From: Gammaproteobacteria bacterium
Lineage (GTDB): Bacteria > Pseudomonadota > Gammaproteobacteria > Pseudomonadales > Cellvibrionaceae
Length of the DNA stretch: 31,702 nt
Reading direction: 5' to 3'
Assembly (NCBI GenBank): GCA_021151625.1
Contig: JAGKWY010000091.1
Coordinates: 1 to 31,702, forward strand
Every line of letters begins with the position of its first letter. Positions within the stretch are counted from its first letter, which is position 1. This document shows, one piece after another, positions 14,457 through 22,488 of the stretch. Below the pieces are notes generated by a model. That model did not search any database, had not been told where the DNA came from, and worked only from the letters and a program-made list of their open reading frames with translations. The translations under genes were made by a program, and so were the position numbers.

Positions 14457-15821
14457 TCAATTTTCGTATTTGCTGCGGCTTACCAGCGAGTCATCCAGCA
14501 GCCATTTATCAATTTCCTGCACATCGGCCGGCGTCAACATGCCTGCCACTTCGCGCAGTTTGATGGTGTCAATCACGTAATCGTAAAGCGCATTGGAGTA
14601 ATCGCGGCGCGCTTGATAGAGGTTGCGTTGCGCGAGCAATACTTCAACCAGGTTGCGCGTGCCCACTTCGTAACCGGATTGGGTTGCTTCCAAGGCAGAT
14701 TGGTTGGAAACAATCGCTTGCTTGCGCGCTTGTACGGCGGCAACGTCAGTTTCTACCGATAAATGCAGGGCACGAGTGTTTTGAATCACATTGCGCTGGG
14801 TGCTGTTGTACAGCTCTTGCGCTTGAGTATATTGCGCATAAGCCTGACGGCTGCGGCCTGAAGTAGCTCCACCACTATAAATAGGCACTTCCAGTGCAAT
14901 ATTTACCGAGCTGCCATCTTTGGAAATGTCCATTGGATTACCGTCTGAGGTGCCGTCAGAATCGTTATCAGAATAGCCGAGGCTGGCGCCAACTTTGGGT
15001 AAATGGCCTGCTTTGTTGGCTTTGGCATTTTGCAGTGAAGCATCCGCTTGCAGCTTGGACGCTTTCAGGTTGTAGTTGTTTTTCAATGAGAACTCTACCC
15101 AGTCTGCACGTGAGGCCGGAGTCGGGTTTACCACCGGGAATTTGGCCGACAGCGGAGCTACCTTGTCTTCCGGTTTGCCGGTCAATACTTCCAGCGCTTC
15201 GTAGCTGATGCCCAGGTTGCCGCGTGCTTCCAGGGTGGAGGCGCGTGCACTATCGAAAGCGGCTTGTGCTTCATGCACTTCAGTAATTGCGGTCAGGCCC
15301 ACTTCAAAACGTTGTTTCGTCTGCTCAAGCTGTTTGGCCAGGGCTTTTTCTTCAGCGATAGTTGCTTCCAGAGTTTCAATCGAGCGCAGTACATTGAAAT
15401 AGGCTTCAGCCACGCGCACGATCAGGCTTTGCTGGTCAGCACCAAACACGGCTTCCGCCTGGTCGCTCAATTTGGTGCCTTGTTTGTAGGTGTACCACAG
15501 GGCCATATTGAACAAAGGTTGGGTGAGGGAGATGTCCCAGCCCTTACTATCCAGATCAGTCTTGGTAGTGTTATTGGTCAGGTTGTTGGTAGTTTCGGTA
15601 TCGCTGTTACCAACGGAGTATCCCGCATTAATTTGCGGTAAAAGACCCGCACGGGCGATAGTTTTATTTTGTAATCCGGCTTCGTACTTGGCTTTATCGG
15701 CTTTTAATTGCGAATCATTTTGCAGGGCTAGTTCGTAAACATCGAACAGGCTGTTGGCACTTACAGTAAATGGGGTCAGTGAGAACAGACTGACGAGCAG
15801 GTAAAGCTTGGTCTTTTTCAT
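14457..15821 (-). CDS. tolC: TolC-family outer-membrane efflux protein
   Basis: The outer-membrane channel that joins tripartite drug pumps and type I secretion systems. 454 residues with signal peptide MKKTKLYLLVSLFSLTPFTVSA. It has the two structural repeats of the family: SLFDVYELALQNDSQLKADKAKYEAGLQ and, in the second half, NLKASKLQADASLQNAKANKAGHLPKVGASLGYSD. Each combines helical coiled-coil segments with barrel strands. The motifs GLTAITEVHEAQAAFDSARA and GTRNLVEVLLAQRNLYQARRDYSNALYDYV are typical. Although shorter than E. coli TolC (493), the length is normal for the wider family. Its position upstream of nudF, yqiB, cpdA and parE matches the conserved tolC locus, with antiporter and thiamine genes placed between. 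Confidence 0.93.
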   Translation of the reverse strand: MKKTKLYLLVSLFSLTPFTVSANSLFDVYELALQNDSQLKADKAKYEAGLQNKTIARAGLLPQINAGYSVGNSDTETTNNLTNNTTKTDLDSKGWDISLTQPLFNMALWYTYKQGTKLSDQAEAVFGADQQSLIVRVAEAYFNVLRSIETLEATIAEEKALAKQLEQTKQRFEVGLTAITEVHEAQAAFDSARASTLEARGNLGISYEALEVLTGKPEDKVAPLSAKFPVVNPTPASRADWVEFSLKNNYNLKASKLQADASLQNAKANKAGHLPKVGASLGYSDNDSDGTSDGNPMDISKDGSSVNIALEVPIYSGGATSGRSRQAYAQYTQAQELYNSTQRNVIQNTRALHLSVETDVAAVQARKQAIVSNQSALEATQSGYEVGTRNLVEVLLAQRNLYQARRDYSNALYDYVIDTIKLREVAGMLTPADVQEIDKWLLDDSLVSRSKYEN

Positions 15822-16487
15822 AAAGGGGTTCCAAAGTCCAGAGTTTAAGAATTCCAGTTCGGCACCAGGATACTACCTGGCTATTTGCTAATCACTTCGT
15901 CGATCAGCAGGTTAAACACACAAATAAAGTACTGATTGTCAGGTTGCGTGGAGTGTAGCCGCTTGCCAGTGTTGGGTCGAGCGGTGAACGTAAGTTCATT
16001 GGTAGCAAGAGTAAAGTCCTGACGCCTCAGGGTGAAGTTACAAATGTAAGTCTCAACCTTACTTTACCTTTCTATACCCATTGGCCACACTCGGGCAGGA
16101 GCTGTCACACAAGGTTAGATGCGACTGCCCATCATATAGATTCACTTGTCCAAAAAATGTCAGGGGTTGTAACAGGTAAAAACAGTCAGGTTGACCTTTT
16201 GCCTGGCGCAAGGTTCATTGGGTTCGAATTTCGGTAAAAGAGGTTCGAGTTATTGCCAAATTGCGAATTTTTCGCATTGGTCTATAAATGTTTGATTGCG
16301 TCACACAGGGGGCAGCTCTTATCATGCGCGCCCATTTTGTGCATTTAATTTGACGAGTTCGTCTGCCCAGCACTGTTGCCGTGTTTTCCGAGCGAAGATT
16401 TGACTTATAACCTATTCCGCTCCCGGCAAGATATGTCCCTTTTCGTTTTGCTCTTTTTTTACTTTTAACCTTTATAACGGAGTTGCC
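15822..16487. other. long intergenic region, divergent promoters
   Basis: 666 bases between tolC and the antiporter with no ORF I can support on either strand. It should hold the divergent promoters. Small inverted repeats are visible: CCTGA/TCAGG near 16020, TTACA-AA-TGTAA at 16038-16049, and TGCGAA-TTT-TTCGCA at 16262-16276. The length leaves room for a small RNA, but I see no recognisable RNA family or a stem-loop with a T run. The final stretch before 16488 is pyrimidine-rich and ends in CGGAG, the antiporter ribosome binding site. Confidence 0.6.
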
Positions 16488-17723
16488 ATGTCTTCACTGG
16501 ATATTGCCAAGCTCGACTTGATGTATGTCGGCATAATTATTTTCACTGGCCTGCTGGGCGGTGTTATCGCTAAGAAAATCAAAGTACCTGATATCGTCTT
16601 GTTTCTTCTTATAGGTATTGGTTTGGGGCCAACCATTGGTGGTTTACTGCACGTACCAGCGGACTCCACCATGAACCAATTAATCCTGACTATCGGTGCT
16701 TGTTATCTGCTATTTGAAGGCGGAGCGACTTTGCGTTTCGCGGTCTTGAAAGAAATCTGGATCACTTTGTTGGTGATCGCTTCCATTGGGGTGCTGATTA
16801 CTGGCGCTATCATGACTGCTGCGAGTGTCTGGATGGGTATTCCTATTGCGGTAGCTCTGGTGTTGGGCGCACTTACTGCCTCTACTGACCCAGCGACTCT
16901 GGTGCCTATCTTCAAGCAAGTGCCTATTAAAGATCGCGTCTCCCAAACGGTAATGAGCGAATCAGCGCTGAACGATGCTATGGGTGCAATTGCTACCTTT
17001 GCCGTAGTTGCCTATGTAATGGGGTCGGGTGAATTTAGCCTGACGCATTCGCTTGGTGAGTTGGCTTATGAAGCGGGGATGGGAGTGGTGCTGGGTGCGA
17101 TAGTGGGTTATACCGCTGCGTTCCTGATGGCGCACAACACTCTGGGTATTTTCCGCGAGGTGACTCCGTTTGTAATTATTCTGGCAGTTATCACTGTTTA
17201 TCTGTTGGCGGACGCCATTGGTGCGTCTGGCTTTATGGCGGTATTTACCTGCGGTGTGATGATCGGCAACAAAGAGGCATTTAACTTGCCGATGGATCAC
17301 CATGAGCATGAATATCTGGAAGACTACGTGGGCAACACTGCGCTGCTGATGCGTATGTTCATCTTTATCCTGTTAGGTTCACAAGTTGACTTCCATTTGT
17401 TGAAAGAGTATCTGGGCGTTGGTATTGCGCTGCTGTTTATCTTTATTTTTATCGCTCGCCCGGTCACGGTATTCCTCTGCGCTGGCCCGGATCGCCGTGC
17501 CAAGTGGACCTGGAAAGAGCTGGTGTTTATGAGTTGGACGCGTGAGACAGGGGTAATCCCGGCGGCACTGGTAGGTATTCTGGCGGGTATGAAAGTGCCA
17601 GGTATTGATGTAGTGGGCGCGATTACCTTTATCTTTATTCTGGGTACCATCCTGATTCAGGCCCCGACTACCGCGTTGTTGGCAGGTAAGTTGGGTTTGT
17701 TGAAAACCCAGGAAAAGAAATAA
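16488..17723 (+). CDS. cation:proton antiporter, CPA1 type
   Basis: A 411-residue inner-membrane protein with about 12-13 hydrophobic spans, exchanging Na+ or K+ for H+. The family core is readable: LIGIGLGPTIGG near 41-52, LFEGGATLRF near 75-84, GALTASTDPATLVPIF at 127-142 with the unwound-helix TDP motif at 133-135, and SESALNDAMGAI with Asn162-Asp163. An Asn-Asp pair in place of Asp-Asp points to the electroneutral CPA1 group. It has no C-terminal TrkA nucleotide-binding domain. A good ribosome binding site (CGGAG) lies 7 bases before the ATG. It is not part of the usual tolC locus and looks like an insertion between tolC and the thiamine genes. The ion it carries cannot be read from sequence. 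Confidence 0.9.
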   Translation: MSSLDIAKLDLMYVGIIIFTGLLGGVIAKKIKVPDIVLFLLIGIGLGPTIGGLLHVPADSTMNQLILTIGACYLLFEGGATLRFAVLKEIWITLLVIASIGVLITGAIMTAASVWMGIPIAVALVLGALTASTDPATLVPIFKQVPIKDRVSQTVMSESALNDAMGAIATFAVVAYVMGSGEFSLTHSLGELAYEAGMGVVLGAIVGYTAAFLMAHNTLGIFREVTPFVIILAVITVYLLADAIGASGFMAVFTCGVMIGNKEAFNLPMDHHEHEYLEDYVGNTALLMRMFIFILLGSQVDFHLLKEYLGVGIALLFIFIFIARPVTVFLCAGPDRRAKWTWKELVFMSWTRETGVIPAALVGILAGMKVPGIDVVGAITFIFILGTILIQAPTTALLAGKLGLLKTQEKK

Positions 17724-17740
17724 ACCTGTAACCCCTCCCT

Positions 17741-17767
17741 GCCTCCCCCTTCAAAAAAGGGGGAGGC
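17741..17767. repeat. 11-bp GC-rich stem-loop after the antiporter
   Basis: GCCTCCCCCTT (17741-17751) pairs with AAGGGGGAGGC (17757-17767) around CAAAA. It lacks a T run and its sequence resembles the CCCCTCC...AAAAGGGG elements in the thiC-nudF gap. It is probably a member of that repeat family and may end the antiporter transcript. Confidence 0.55.
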
Positions 17768-17834
17768 GCTATAGAGCCCTAATAAAACCTTGGGCTTGCT
17801 TTACTCTCCCTCTTAACTCCAATAGACTGCCGAC

Positions 17835-17920
17835 TTTCTTGTCGGGGTGCTGATAGCAATGCTGTTGGCTGAGATATACCCGCCGACCTGATCCGGTTAG
17901 TACCGGCGTAGGGAACGAGA
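17835..17920 (+). promoter_or_regulatory. TPP riboswitch (THI element)
   Basis: The conserved blocks of the thiamine pyrophosphate aptamer occur in order: CGGGGTGC (17843-17850), the pyrimidine-sensing GGCTGAGA (17867-17874), ACCTGATCCGGTTAGTACCG, and GGCGTAGGGAAC ending near 17916. It lies about 75 bases ahead of thiD on the same strand. Binding of TPP would lower expression of thiD and probably thiC. The short stretch after the aptamer has a weak GCC...GGC stem followed by TTTTT, which could be an expression platform; control at the ribosome binding site is also possible. Confidence 0.93.
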
Positions 17921-17992
17921 GCCTCCAAGCAAAGCACCTGGCCTGTCTGGCGTTTTTCTCTGTTTCCGCGCCCATTATTGTTGCGGAAATCC

Positions 17993-18805
17993 ATGACTCA
18001 AGTATTTACTCCCATTGCCTTAACCATTGCCGGTAGCGATAGCGGTGGCGGTGCCGGTATTCAAGCCGATCTCAAAACCTTTTCGGCGCTGGGTGTATTT
18101 GGCTGCAGTGTTATTTCATCACTCACTGCACAAAATACTTTAGGTGTTCAGGGGGTATTTCCCATTCCACCCGCGTTTGTGCAGCAACAAATTCAGTCGG
18201 TGTTGAGCGATATTAAGGTGGGTGCAATTAAAACCGGCATGTTGGCGACTGCCGATATTATTGCAGCAGTGGCTGAGTCGCTTCGCTCATACCCGCAGAT
18301 TCCGTTTGTGCTCGACCCGGTAATGGTGGCGACTAGTGGCGATCGTTTACTGGCCGAAGATGCAATCGACACCTTGATTAAACAATTAATTCCCCTTGCA
18401 ACATTAATCACCCCCAATTTGCATGAAGCAGCGGCATTATTAAATGAGCCTGTCGCGACTGATTTATCTGGAATGCAAAAACAGGGTGAAAAATTATTGG
18501 CACTCGGCGCAAAAGCGGTATTGATGAAAGGCGGCCACACCGACGGCGATAAGGCGAGTGATTTGTTAGTCACTGGTCAAGGAGTTGAGATTTTTTCGGC
18601 GCCGCGTCTGCAAACAAAAAATACCCACGGCACAGGTTGCACCTTGGCATCGGCCATTGCCGCAGGCTTGGCTAAGCAGTTGTCGCTGCAGGATGCGGTT
18701 AAGCAAGCCAAAGATTATTTGCACAATGCATTATTGCACTCAGAAAAATTACACATAGGGCAGGGTTCCGGCCCTGTTCACCACTTTTATAAATTTCACC
18801 CGTAG
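17993..18805 (+). CDS. thiD: hydroxymethylpyrimidine (phosphate) kinase
   Basis: Phosphorylates HMP and then HMP-phosphate to HMP-diphosphate, which joins the thiazole to make thiamine phosphate. 270 residues, normal for the family, with the ribokinase fold. Motifs are ALTIAGSDSGGGAGIQADLKTFSALG at the N-terminus, VLDPVMVATSGDRLL, TPNLHEAAALL, VLMKGGH and KNTHGTGCTLASAIAAGLA with the anion-hole GTGC (Cys216). The frame can be extended to a TTG at 17978, but the ATG at 17993 has GGAA 5 bases upstream and fits family starts. It is directly downstream of the TPP riboswitch and 144 bases ahead of thiC. Confidence 0.96.
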   Translation: MTQVFTPIALTIAGSDSGGGAGIQADLKTFSALGVFGCSVISSLTAQNTLGVQGVFPIPPAFVQQQIQSVLSDIKVGAIKTGMLATADIIAAVAESLRSYPQIPFVLDPVMVATSGDRLLAEDAIDTLIKQLIPLATLITPNLHEAAALLNEPVATDLSGMQKQGEKLLALGAKAVLMKGGHTDGDKASDLLVTGQGVEIFSAPRLQTKNTHGTGCTLASAIAAGLAKQLSLQDAVKQAKDYLHNALLHSEKLHIGQGSGPVHHFYKFHP

Positions 18806-18826
18806 GGGCGCAATTTATTGCGCCCT
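18802..18826. repeat. GTAGGGGCGC palindromic repeat
   Basis: GTAGGGGCGCAATTTATTG plus CGCCCT makes a hairpin with GGGCGCAAT pairing with ATTGCGCCC. It matches the palindrome at 3905-3928 and overlaps the thiD stop codon (TAG at 18803-18805). It lacks a T run, so it need not stop read-through into thiC. Confidence 0.75.
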
Positions 18827-18949
18827 GAAAATGTACCTGAAACAAAAATGTTTTGATGAACCGTGTTTGAGATGACGGGTTTGATAAATCGAACCCCACA
18901 AAATTGATATTAATTAAATCAGCGAATTAACAAAAAAGCCGAGGACACT

Positions 18950-20860
18950 ATGAATACCAGCGTCGATAAAATCCTGAGCCAATCTGCCGAGGTGGATAAA
19001 GCCTCTATCCAACCTTTTACCGGTTCACAAAAAATTTATGTGCAGGGCTCACGTGCAGATATTCAAGTGCCCATGCGTGAAATTGCACTGGATGACACCC
19101 CGACCGCATTTGGTGGCGAAAAAAATGCACCAGTACGTGTGTATGACACCTCTGGTCCCTACACTGATCCCAAAGTAAAAATTGATTTGCGCACCGGCTT
19201 GCCGGAAGTGCGTACTCGCTGGATCGAAGAGCGCAATGACACTGAAATCTTGCAAGATAGCCACTCCGAATTTACCAAGCAGCGTTTGGGCGATAACAGC
19301 CTGGATCATTTGCGCTTTAACCTGACTCGCCAGCCGCGTCGCGCCAAAGCGGGTATGAATGTATCGCAAATGCATTACGCCAAAAGAGGCATCATCACCC
19401 CGGAAATGGAATACATCGCCATTCGCGAAAATATGGCGCTGGCACAAGCGCGCGAGCTGGGTGTGCTTAAGCAGCAACACGCGGGTATGAGTTTCGGTGC
19501 AAGCATTCCGGATGAAATTACCCCGGAATTTGTGCGCAGTGAAGTCGCACGCGGCCGCGCAATTATTCCAGCGAATATTAACCATCCGGAAGTAGAACCG
19601 ATGATTATCGGGCGCAACTTTTTGGTGAAAATTAACGGTAATATCGGCAACTCGGCGCTGGGCTCTTCTATTGAAGAAGAAGTGGAAAAGCTCACTTGGG
19701 GTGCGCGCTGGGGCGCGGATACCGTCATGGATTTGTCCACTGGTAAGAATATCCATGAAACACGCGAGTGGATTATTCGCAATTCGCATGTGCCTATTGG
19801 TACTGTGCCAATTTATCAAGCGTTGGAAAAAGTAAATGGTGTTGCGGAAGATCTGACTTGGGAAATTTTCCGCGATACCTTAATCGAACAAGCAGAGCAG
19901 GGCGTAGATTATTTCACCATTCACGCCGGTGTTTTATTGCGTTATGTACCTCTAACCGCCAAGCGTGTAACAGGCATAGTGTCGCGCGGTGGTTCGATTA
20001 TGGCCAAGTGGTGTCTTGCGCATCACAAAGAAAATTTCCTCTACACCCACTTCGAAGAAATTTGCGAGATCATGAAAGCTTACGACGTAAGTTTTTCATT
20101 GGGTGATGGTCTGCGCCCCGGCTCCATTGCTGATGCAAACGATGAAGCGCAATTCGGTGAATTGGAAACCCTGGGTGAGTTGACCAAAATTGCCTGGAAG
20201 CACGACGTGCAAACCATGATTGAAGGTCCCGGTCATGTGCCTATGCATATGATTAAGGAAAACATGGAAAAGCAGTTGGAAGTTTGCGATGAAGCGCCTT
20301 TCTATACGCTTGGCCCATTAACCACGGATATTGCACCCGGTTACGATCACATTACTTCCGGGATTGGTGCAGCCATGATCGGTTGGTACGGTTGCGCCAT
20401 GCTCTGTTATGTAACACCGAAAGAGCATTTGGGTTTGCCGAATAAAGATGACGTGAAAGAAGGCATCATCACTTACAAAATTGCTGCGCATGCGGCGGAT
20501 TTGGCCAAGGGGCACCCGGGCGCACAACTGCGCGATAACGCTTTATCCAAGGCGCGTTTCGAATTTCGCTGGGAAGATCAATTTAATTTGGGCCTGGACC
20601 CGGACACTGCGCGCTCCTATCACGATGAAACCCTGCCCAAGGAATCGGCAAAAGTTGCGCACTTCTGCTCTATGTGTGGCCCTAAATTCTGTTCCATGAA
20701 AATCACCCAGGAAGTGCGCGATTACGCGGCGCAGCAGGGTGTAAATGTGGAGGGTATTAACGAAGATCAGTTGGTGCGGATGATTGATGTGGAAGCAGAG
20801 ATGCAGCAAAAATCCAAAGAGTTTATGGAGCAGGGTGCGGAGTTATACCATAAGGTTTAA
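18950..20860 (+). CDS. thiC: phosphomethylpyrimidine synthase
   Basis: A radical-SAM enzyme that rearranges aminoimidazole ribotide into HMP phosphate, the committed step for the thiamine pyrimidine. The 636 residues align end to end with E. coli ThiC (631). Visible are VYDTSGPYTDPKV, HYAKRGIITPEMEYIAIREN, IIPANINHPEVEPMIIGRNF, TVMDLSTGKNIHETREWI, FTIHAGVLLRYVP and TDIAPGYDHITSGIGAA. The C-terminal CSMCGPKFC (Cys573, 576 and 581) binds the 4Fe-4S cluster. A GAGGA ribosome binding site stands before the ATG. No separate riboswitch precedes it, so control probably comes through the element upstream of thiD. Placement next to nudF is as in Pseudomonas. Confidence 0.98.
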   Translation: MNTSVDKILSQSAEVDKASIQPFTGSQKIYVQGSRADIQVPMREIALDDTPTAFGGEKNAPVRVYDTSGPYTDPKVKIDLRTGLPEVRTRWIEERNDTEILQDSHSEFTKQRLGDNSLDHLRFNLTRQPRRAKAGMNVSQMHYAKRGIITPEMEYIAIRENMALAQARELGVLKQQHAGMSFGASIPDEITPEFVRSEVARGRAIIPANINHPEVEPMIIGRNFLVKINGNIGNSALGSSIEEEVEKLTWGARWGADTVMDLSTGKNIHETREWIIRNSHVPIGTVPIYQALEKVNGVAEDLTWEIFRDTLIEQAEQGVDYFTIHAGVLLRYVPLTAKRVTGIVSRGGSIMAKWCLAHHKENFLYTHFEEICEIMKAYDVSFSLGDGLRPGSIADANDEAQFGELETLGELTKIAWKHDVQTMIEGPGHVPMHMIKENMEKQLEVCDEAPFYTLGPLTTDIAPGYDHITSGIGAAMIGWYGCAMLCYVTPKEHLGLPNKDDVKEGIITYKIAAHAADLAKGHPGAQLRDNALSKARFEFRWEDQFNLGLDPDTARSYHDETLPKESAKVAHFCSMCGPKFCSMKITQEVRDYAAQQGVNVEGINEDQLVRMIDVEAEMQQKSKEFMEQGAELYHKV

Positions 20861-20862
20861 TA

Positions 20863-21006
20863 TCCCTGGCCCCTTTTTCAAAGAGGGGGAATATGATTTT
20901 TTTTGCTTGCGAGATGGGAGAAGGCGTTTCACTTCGCAAGTGAATAAAATATAAAGTTGCAATTCTTGCGCCCCTCCAGCTCCCTCTTTGAAAAGGGGTT
21001 GGGGGA
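20863..21006. repeat. pair of inverted CCCCTTTTTCAAAGAGGGG elements
   Basis: The left copy (20863-20890, TCCCTGGCCCCTTTTTCAAA and on) and the right copy (about 20971-21006, CTCCCTCTTTGAAAAGGGG and on) are inverted with respect to each other and each can also fold alone. They bracket about 80 bases of unremarkable sequence in the thiC-nudF gap. Similar sequence occurs after the antiporter (17735-17767). The arrangement recalls a miniature inverted-repeat element or a terminator-like repeat. Confidence 0.55.
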
Positions 21007-21024
21007 TTTCTAACAGGATTTATC

Positions 21025-21639
21025 ATGATCGAAAAACCCGAGTTCACGCGTGCGGATGTAGAAATTATTCGCCGTGAAGAAATGTACAAACGCTTTTTTC
21101 GCGTTGAAAAAGTATTTCTTCGCCACAAATTATTCAATGGCGATTGGGGTAAGGAAATTGGTCGCGAATTATTTGTGCGCGGTGAAGCTGTGGCTGTGGT
21201 GCTTTACGACCCCGTGCGCGATTTGATCGGTATGGTAGAGCAATTTCGCGTGGGCGCATTGGCTGAGCCCAATGGCCCCTGGTGTTACGAAGTTGTTGCG
21301 GGCATGCTGGAGGAAGGTGAATCGCCGGAAGATGTAGCGCGGCGTGAGCTGAAAGAAGAAGCAAATATTGAACCCTATACGCTGGAATATATTTGCAATT
21401 ATTTGTCTAGCCCGGGCGGTTGCGATGAAAAATTGCATTTGTATTGTGGCTTGTGTGATTTAAGCCAGGCCGGTGGTATTTATGGCTTGCCGGAAGAGGG
21501 CGAAGATATTCGTGTCCACGTATTTGCGGCCGATGAAGTGTTCGCCGAGTTATTAAACGGCATGTTCAATAATGCCGCTGCACTGATTTGTTTGCAGTGG
21601 TTACAGTTAAATCGTAGCCGCTTGCGCGCTGCTTTGTAA
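21025..21639 (+). CDS. nudF: ADP-ribose pyrophosphatase (Nudix)
   Basis: Hydrolyses ADP-ribose to AMP and ribose 5-phosphate. 204 residues, close to E. coli NudF (209). The Nudix box starts at Gly93 and runs GMLEEGESPEDVARRELKEE, with Glu108, Glu111 and Glu112 as the metal ligands. The glycine that normally follows (REUxEExGU) is Asn114 here, in EEANIEPY. FFRVEKVFLRHKLFNGDWG and VVLYDPVRDLIGMVEQFRVGALA match the family N-terminus. The ribosome binding site AGGA lies 7 bases before the ATG. It begins the row nudF-yqiB-cpdA-yqiA-parE that is conserved from E. coli to Pseudomonas. Confidence 0.94.
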   Translation: MIEKPEFTRADVEIIRREEMYKRFFRVEKVFLRHKLFNGDWGKEIGRELFVRGEAVAVVLYDPVRDLIGMVEQFRVGALAEPNGPWCYEVVAGMLEEGESPEDVARRELKEEANIEPYTLEYICNYLSSPGGCDEKLHLYCGLCDLSQAGGIYGLPEEGEDIRVHVFAADEVFAELLNGMFNNAAALICLQWLQLNRSRLRAAL

Positions 21640-21777
21640 TAATTTTTTTCACCCATTGACTTGGGATGGAGTCTGGCTGACACTCTTGGCTAAGCACTAA
21701 TTATTGATTGTGTTTACTTAGGGCAATCCGTTGTTATTACTGGCCCGATTTTTTTAATCATCCCCCAACGGGTATTT

Positions 21778-22266
21778 ATGTTCACATTGCGCGTTAACAA
21801 ACCTCAACCTGATTACGTGACCTATAAAGAACGTTATAAGGTGGACTTGCCTTTGCAAATGGCGGAGTGCGAGGCGAATTATGCGCGTTTGACTAAACTG
21901 GTTGCGGATAGATCGCAGAGCGAATTTCGTTTTATAGTGGCGCGTGGCGATCACCAGTGGCTGCATTTGTTGCGTATTCTTGAGCGTTCGCCCTATACCA
22001 CCACCCTGGAGCTGAGCCGCACCTGTGTGGGTGTTAGTTCTGAGTGGTTGGCAATGCCCAAATTGACCCTGCGGATGTATCACGATGCCAAACTGGCTGA
22101 AGTTCTGGCCTGGGAAGGGCACAAGCGTTTGCGCCCGCGCTACGAATACCCCAACCAATCCATGTATCAGAGCGATGAAAAATATCAACTCAACCGTTTT
22201 TTGGGTGAGTGGCTGAATTTATGCCTGGAACATGCATTTACTCCCGACGCCAGTTTTCAATTCTGA
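21778..22266 (+). CDS. yqiB: DUF1249 protein (YqiB-like)
   Basis: 162 residues of the DUF1249 family, always small and soluble, with no known activity. Family features are the front PDYVTYKERYKVDLPLQMAECEANYARLTKL, a central TTTLELSRT strand, LTLRMYHDAKLAEVLAWE, and the tail YPNQSMYQSDEKYQLNRFLGEWLNLCLEHA. Its place between nudF and cpdA is the same as in E. coli, which supports the name. It may act as an accessory to its neighbours, but nothing in the sequence shows this. The upstream ribosome binding site is weak. Confidence 0.92.
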   Translation: MFTLRVNKPQPDYVTYKERYKVDLPLQMAECEANYARLTKLVADRSQSEFRFIVARGDHQWLHLLRILERSPYTTTLELSRTCVGVSSEWLAMPKLTLRMYHDAKLAEVLAWEGHKRLRPRYEYPNQSMYQSDEKYQLNRFLGEWLNLCLEHAFTPDASFQF

Positions 22267-22316
22267 TATTGCTGGTAGTTCTATCTCCTTCACAAAATTT
22301 ACATCTTTTAACGTAG

Positions 22317-22360
22317 AAACCGGTGTTTTCGCTGGGCTCAGGCTGGCGAAAACCCGGTTT
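22317..22360. repeat. 15-bp stem-loop after yqiB
   Basis: AAACCGGTGTTTTCGC (22317-22332) pairs with GCGAAAACCCGGTTT (22346-22360) with a single bulged base and a 13-base loop. It lies about 50 bases past the yqiB stop. No T run follows, so it may be a weak or factor-dependent terminator that separates nudF-yqiB from cpdA. Confidence 0.6.
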
Positions 22361-22387
22361 AGCGTATATCTTGCGAATGATATTTAT

Positions 22388-22423
22388 CCATTCTGACACC
22401 ATAGTCCACATGATTCAGAATGG
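22388..22423. promoter_or_regulatory. 9-bp inverted repeat upstream of cpdA
   Basis: CCATTCTGA (22388-22396) and TCAGAATGG (22415-22423) are exact complements 18 bases apart, in the cpdA leader. The spacing would suit a protein dimer covering two turns of the helix, or a loose hairpin. I cannot link it to a known regulator. Confidence 0.35.
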
Positions 22424-22488
22424 AAACCCTCCATTAATAACTAAAATATATCAACCAGACTTAACAAAACCGGGAATGAGAGCTACCA

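Noticed and set aside
16213..16235. GGTTCGAAT resembles a tRNA T-loop
   Set aside because: The flanking bases do not form the 5-bp T stem, and no acceptor or anticodon stem can be placed around it.
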